Assembly (NCBI GenBank): GCA_024683935.1
Contig: JAIKXV010000091.1
Span: forward strand, 1 to 57,176
Source: Lachnospiraceae bacterium
Lineage (GTDB): Bacteria; Bacillota_A; Clostridia; Lachnospirales; Lachnospiraceae
Direction: 5' to 3'
DNA: 57,176 nucleotides
The first letter of the stretch is position 1; every line of letters begins with the position of its first letter. Made by a program: the position numbers and the translations under genes. The notes under the pieces were generated by a model, which was not told the origin of the DNA, made no database searches, and worked only from the letters and a program-made list of their open reading frames with translations. Positions 53,909-57,176 of the stretch are shown here, one piece after another.

Positions 53909-54736
53909 ATGGTACGTTCTCTTTGGTCAGCAGCGACCGGCATGATCGCACAACAGAATAATGTGGATACCATAGCCAATAACCTGGCAAACGTGAACAC
54001 CACGGGATACAAGATGGAGGTAAATGAATTCAAATCCCTCCTGTATCAGACCATACAGACCAGGACTACTACGGCGAACGGCGTGAATAAACCGATAGGT
54101 GCCCAGGTGGGTTTAGGTGTCAGAAACGCTTCCATTACATCAGAATTCGGACAGGGTTCTCTTTTGGAATCGGAAAATCCCACCGCAGTTGCACTCAGCA
54201 ATACCCAGGGAACGGGATTCTTCGGAATTCAGGGAGATGACGGAAATACCTATTACACCAGAAACGGTGATTTTGTATTTGCCTTAAACGAGAATAACAG
54301 CCTTTCCCTTACCACTTCGAGCGGTTTAAGGGTATTAAATACCAATGGTGCTCCGATAACGGTTACCGGAGACCATATCGCTGACAAGATAAAGATAGAT
54401 ACGGACGGAACTCTTATGTATCCCGATGATGACGGAAATATGGAGTCCCTTAATATGACTATCGGAGTATGGCAGTTCCAGAATCCCAAAGGTCTGGACA
54501 AGATAGGAGACAGCCTGTATTCGGTTACTGCAGCTTCAGGCATTGCCATGAATGAGGCTACAAACAATAACCTGACCAAGTCGGATATTGTACAGGGTTA
54601 TCTGGAAGGTTCCAACGTACAGATAGCAGAAGAAATGGTAAACCTGATCATCGCCCAGAGAGCGTATGAATCCAATTCAAAGGTTATTACCACCACCGAT
54701 GACATGATGCAGCTTGCTAACCAGCTGAAGAGCTAA
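53909..54736 (+). CDS. flhP: Flagellar distal rod protein, FlhP/FlgG-like
   Basis: A 275-residue paralogue of the preceding protein. The ATG at 53909 follows a perfect AGGAGG 9 nt upstream. The N-terminus reads SAATGMIAQQNNVDTIANNLANVNTTGYKMEVNEFKSLLYQT, close to FlgG. The C-terminus, EGSNVQIAEEMVNLIIAQRAYESNSKVI, completes the coiled rod helix. The gap from flhO is 39 nt. Confidence 0.92.
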   Translation: MVRSLWSAATGMIAQQNNVDTIANNLANVNTTGYKMEVNEFKSLLYQTIQTRTTTANGVNKPIGAQVGLGVRNASITSEFGQGSLLESENPTAVALSNTQGTGFFGIQGDDGNTYYTRNGDFVFALNENNSLSLTTSSGLRVLNTNGAPITVTGDHIADKIKIDTDGTLMYPDDDGNMESLNMTIGVWQFQNPKGLDKIGDSLYSVTAASGIAMNEATNNNLTKSDIVQGYLEGSNVQIAEEMVNLIIAQRAYESNSKVITTTDDMMQLANQLKS

Positions 54737-54800
54737 ACAGGGTTCCGCTAAGCGATCCTGTATGAGCCGGTTCTCCGGCTGAATACGAAGGAGGCAGATA

Positions 54801-55214
54801 ATGGATATAACTTCATTAGGTACGGATTATGCTTCTGAGCTTGCTACAAACGCACTTAAGAATGCTAAGGATTCCGAGCTGTCAAAAAAGGATCTGTCCA
54901 ACGCTTCAGATGAAGAACTCATGGACGCCTGCAAACAGTTCGAGGAATACTTTGTGGAGCAGATATTTAAGAGCGCTCTAAAGAGTACCACGCTTCTTTC
55001 GAATGATGACAGCGGCGCAACCTATCTCAATACGATGAAGGATTACTACAGGGACCAGTATTCCAGGGAAATGGCAACAGAGGCTTCAAAGACCGGACAG
55101 ATCGGTCTCGCCCAGGAATTATATGACCAGATGAAGAAAAGCCAGGGCGTTACCATAGAGGAAGCGCTCAGGAAAAAAATGGAAAAGGAATCTGAAGAAA
55201 CACACACGTCTTGA
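54801..55214 (+). CDS. FlgJ N-terminal-type rod-binding protein
   Basis: A 137-residue protein corresponding to the rod-capping part of FlgJ (residues about 35-110: LMDACKQFEEYFVEQIFKSALKSTTLLS, then YYRDQYSREMATEASKTGQIGLAQELYDQMKK). It lacks the C-terminal muramidase domain found in proteobacterial FlgJ, as is usual in Firmicutes, so wall opening needs another enzyme. GAAGGAGG precedes the ATG. Its stop overlaps the recD2 start. Confidence 0.85.
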   Translation: MDITSLGTDYASELATNALKNAKDSELSKKDLSNASDEELMDACKQFEEYFVEQIFKSALKSTTLLSNDDSGATYLNTMKDYYRDQYSREMATEASKTGQIGLAQELYDQMKKSQGVTIEEALRKKMEKESEETHTS

Positions 55215-57176
55215 TAACAGTTAAAGGTTATATAGAACGCATCACTTACAGAAACCCGGATAACGGATTTACAGTAGCAAGACTTTCGACCGACGAGGGA
55301 GATATCACCCTCGTTGGTCTTTTTGGCATGGCCGGAGAAGGGGATCTGGTAAGCGCGGAAGGAGACTTCTCTTTTCACAGCGGTTACGGCGAAGAATTTG
55401 ACGCCGTGAAGGTTACCGTTCACGAACCTGATACGGCAGAGGAGATACTCCGCTATCTTTCCTCCGGAGCCGTGAAGGGGATAGGGCCTGCCCTGGCGGA
55501 ACGAATAGTCAAAAAATTCGGAGAGGACACCTTTGCCATAATGAGCCGCGAGCCGGAAAGGCTGGCTGAGATAAAAGGAATATCCTTAAGGAAGGCTCAG
55601 GATATTTCGGAGAGCTTCGAGGAAAGAGCGGGAATGCGGAGAGCCGTGATGTTCCTGCAGCAGTACGGAATAAGCAACAATCTGTGCGTAAAGATCTATG
55701 AGAGATATAAGGAAGCGGTCTATGAAGTCATAGCGGAGAATCCCTACCGGCTGACGGAGGAACTGTCGGGTGTCGGGTTTAAGACGGCGGACACCATTGC
55801 GGAGAGGGCGGGAATAGAGAGACATTCTCCCTTCAGGATAAGGGCCGGGATTACGCATGCCCTGACCCTGGCGCTGGAAAAGGGCAGCACATATCTTCCG
55901 GAGGAGCTTCTCATTCAGGAGGCATCCAACCTTGTCGGACTGTCAGTGGAGGAAACGGGGTCGGAGCTTCCGGAACTGCTTAAGGACAGGAAGATAGAGA
56001 TCAAGTCCAGGGACGGAGAGAACCGGGTATATCTCAGCATGTATTACCGCATGGAAAAGCAGTGCGCCTCTCTCCTTAATGATCTGGATATCAGATATGA
56101 TACGGACAGGGATGTTTTATCATCTGAAATAAAAAGAATAGAGGACAGAAATTCCATCGAACTGGATGATGAACAGAGAGAAGCGGTCTTTTCTGCGGTG
56201 GAAAACGGTCTTTTTATCATGACCGGAGGCCCGGGCACAGGAAAAACAACTACCGTAAGGGTGATTTTGAAGTACTTTCATTCCAGAGGAATGGATGTGA
56301 GTCTGGCGGCACCTACGGGCAGGGCTGCGAAAAGGCTTTCTGAGGCAGCGGGAATGGAAGCGAAAACCATCCACAGGCTGCTGGAGGTTTCGGGCAGCGC
56401 CTCTGAAGGGGATGCCGTTTCCGAATTCAGGGGCTTCGGAAGGAACAGGGAAAATCCGCTGGAAACCGATGTGGTGATTGTGGATGAGATGTCGATGGTT
56501 GACATAAGTCTGTTCAGAGCGCTGCTGCTCGCGCTGGATACCGGCACGAGACTTATCATGGTAGGTGATGAGAACCAGCTGCCAAGCGTGGGACCGGGAA
56601 GCGTATTAAAGGATATCCTTTCAACAAAAAGGTTTAAGAGCATACATTTAAGCAGGATATTCAGACAGGCCGAAGAGAGCGATATAGTCATGAACGCCCA
56701 TGCCCTTCTTTCAGGAAGGGAGATGAAGCTTGATAATAAAAGCAAGGATTTTTATTTCCTAAACCGCAGCGATGTACGGGAGATAACGGAGGGCGTGATA
56801 TATCTCGTCATGCAGAAGCTCCCGCCCTATGTTGAAGCGGCGCCCGGAGAAATACAGGTGCTGACGCCCATGAGAAAAGGTGTACTAGGAGTGGAGAACT
56901 TAAATAATGTTCTGCAGAAAGCGATCAATCCTCCGTCTCCCGGGAAAGCCGAACTGAATCGCGGAGAATACGTATTCCGTACCGGAGACAGGGTAATGCA
57001 GAACAGAAATAACTATCAGCTTCCCTGGCTCATGCACAGCGTGGGAAGTGTTTTGAGGAAATCCGGAACAGGCGTATTTAACGGTGATATGGGAGAGATA
57101 ATCAGTATCAATGCTGAAGACAGATCCTTAAATGTCAGATTCGAGGACAACAGGGTAGCCCATTACAGCGGCAGGG
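55211..57176 (+). CDS. recD2: RecD2-type ATP-dependent DNA helicase (3' end beyond window)
   Basis: About 655 codons are visible from a TTG start at 55211 that overlaps the rod-protein stop (TTGA); the frame is open at the window end. The N-terminal region (LITVKGYIERITYRNPDNGFTVARL) is the OB-like RecD2 domain, and helix-hairpin-helix motifs follow (KGIGPALAERIVKKFG, ELSGVGFKTADTIAER). The superfamily 1B motor has Walker A MTGGPGTGKTTTVRVIL, APTGRAAKRL (motif Ia), VVIVDEMSMVD (II), MVGDENQLPSVGPG (III) and LSRIFRQ. RecD2 is a 5'-3' helicase in repair, independent of RecBC. About 80-100 residues are missing. Confidence 0.95.
   Translation, partial: MITVKGYIERITYRNPDNGFTVARLSTDEGDITLVGLFGMAGEGDLVSAEGDFSFHSGYGEEFDAVKVTVHEPDTAEEILRYLSSGAVKGIGPALAERIVKKFGEDTFAIMSREPERLAEIKGISLRKAQDISESFEERAGMRRAVMFLQQYGISNNLCVKIYERYKEAVYEVIAENPYRLTEELSGVGFKTADTIAERAGIERHSPFRIRAGITHALTLALEKGSTYLPEELLIQEASNLVGLSVEETGSELPELLKDRKIEIKSRDGENRVYLSMYYRMEKQCASLLNDLDIRYDTDRDVLSSEIKRIEDRNSIELDDEQREAVFSAVENGLFIMTGGPGTGKTTTVRVILKYFHSRGMDVSLAAPTGRAAKRLSEAAGMEAKTIHRLLEVSGSASEGDAVSEFRGFGRNRENPLETDVVIVDEMSMVDISLFRALLLALDTGTRLIMVGDENQLPSVGPGSVLKDILSTKRFKSIHLSRIFRQAEESDIVMNAHALLSGREMKLDNKSKDFYFLNRSDVREITEGVIYLVMQKLPPYVEAAPGEIQVLTPMRKGVLGVENLNNVLQKAINPPSPGKAELNRGEYVFRTGDRVMQNRNNYQLPWLMHSVGSVLRKSGTGVFNGDMGEIISINAEDRSLNVRFEDNRVAHYSGR

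Noticed and set aside
1..57176. tRNA or rRNA genes
   Set aside because: No T-loop/acceptor pattern or rRNA-like conserved stretch was recognised by eye; a tRNAscan run would settle it.

Overview
The window looks like a chromosomal segment of a motile, anaerobic Gram-positive Clostridia member, most likely Lachnospiraceae (Butyrivibrio-like). The grounds are sigma-A promoters with strong AGGAGG-type ribosome sites, Firmicutes gene order (ispF-cysE-cysS-mrnC-rlmB-sigH; comEC-holA; mreB-flhO-flhP-flgJ-like), DUF4317, DUF5721 and DUF1653 proteins typical of this group, many lipoproteins, and no outer-membrane genes.

Layout. 1-3405 (minus): a FucO-like iron alcohol dehydrogenase, lacking only its last residues, and an SNF2 helicase. 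3547-6630: a minimal chemoreceptor, a DUF4317 protein and an anchored hypothetical. 6633-10970: a tightly overlapping housekeeping operon (isoprenoid, cysteine, Cys-tRNA, rRNA processing and modification, SigH). 10972-14714: DegV, DUF5721, a CapA-like lipoprotein, a LytTR regulator and DUF1294. 14711-21128: arginine biosynthesis, with argG divergent from argC-GNAT-argJ-argB-argD around a shared operator region with three ARG-box-like sites spaced 20 bp apart.

21209-22537 holds comEA and an OmpR-type response regulator; the matching histidine kinase, a GerMN lipoprotein and comEC resume on the same strand only at 31688. Between them lies a 9-kb reverse-strand block: xylA and a sugar aminotransferase (28756-31389), then a four-gene cassette (22522-28654) under its own strong promoter. 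The cassette encodes a secreted protein built of AIDA/TibA-type strand-loop-strand repeats, a TibC/BAHT-family autotransporter heptosyltransferase, HldD and HldE. Together these make up the donor-sugar enzymes, the transferase and the acceptor of a protein hyper-heptosylation system, but in an apparently monoderm bacterium and on a protein without an autotransporter barrel. This is the most notable content of the window.

36305-42901: a large Ig-like/low-complexity membrane protein, a YczE/YitT-family membrane protein, a decayed DUF445 gene, holA, DUF1653, a GT2 transferase and a PAP2 protein. 43027-48919: glyA with an MBOAT/SGNH pair probably acylating an exported glycan, a second DegV, and a DPM1-like glycosyltransferase. 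48958-57176: uvrA, mreB, two flagellar rod/hook-type proteins, a FlgJ-like rod-binding protein and the 5' part of recD2, which runs off the end. No tRNA, rRNA, CRISPR array, transposase or integrase was recognised.
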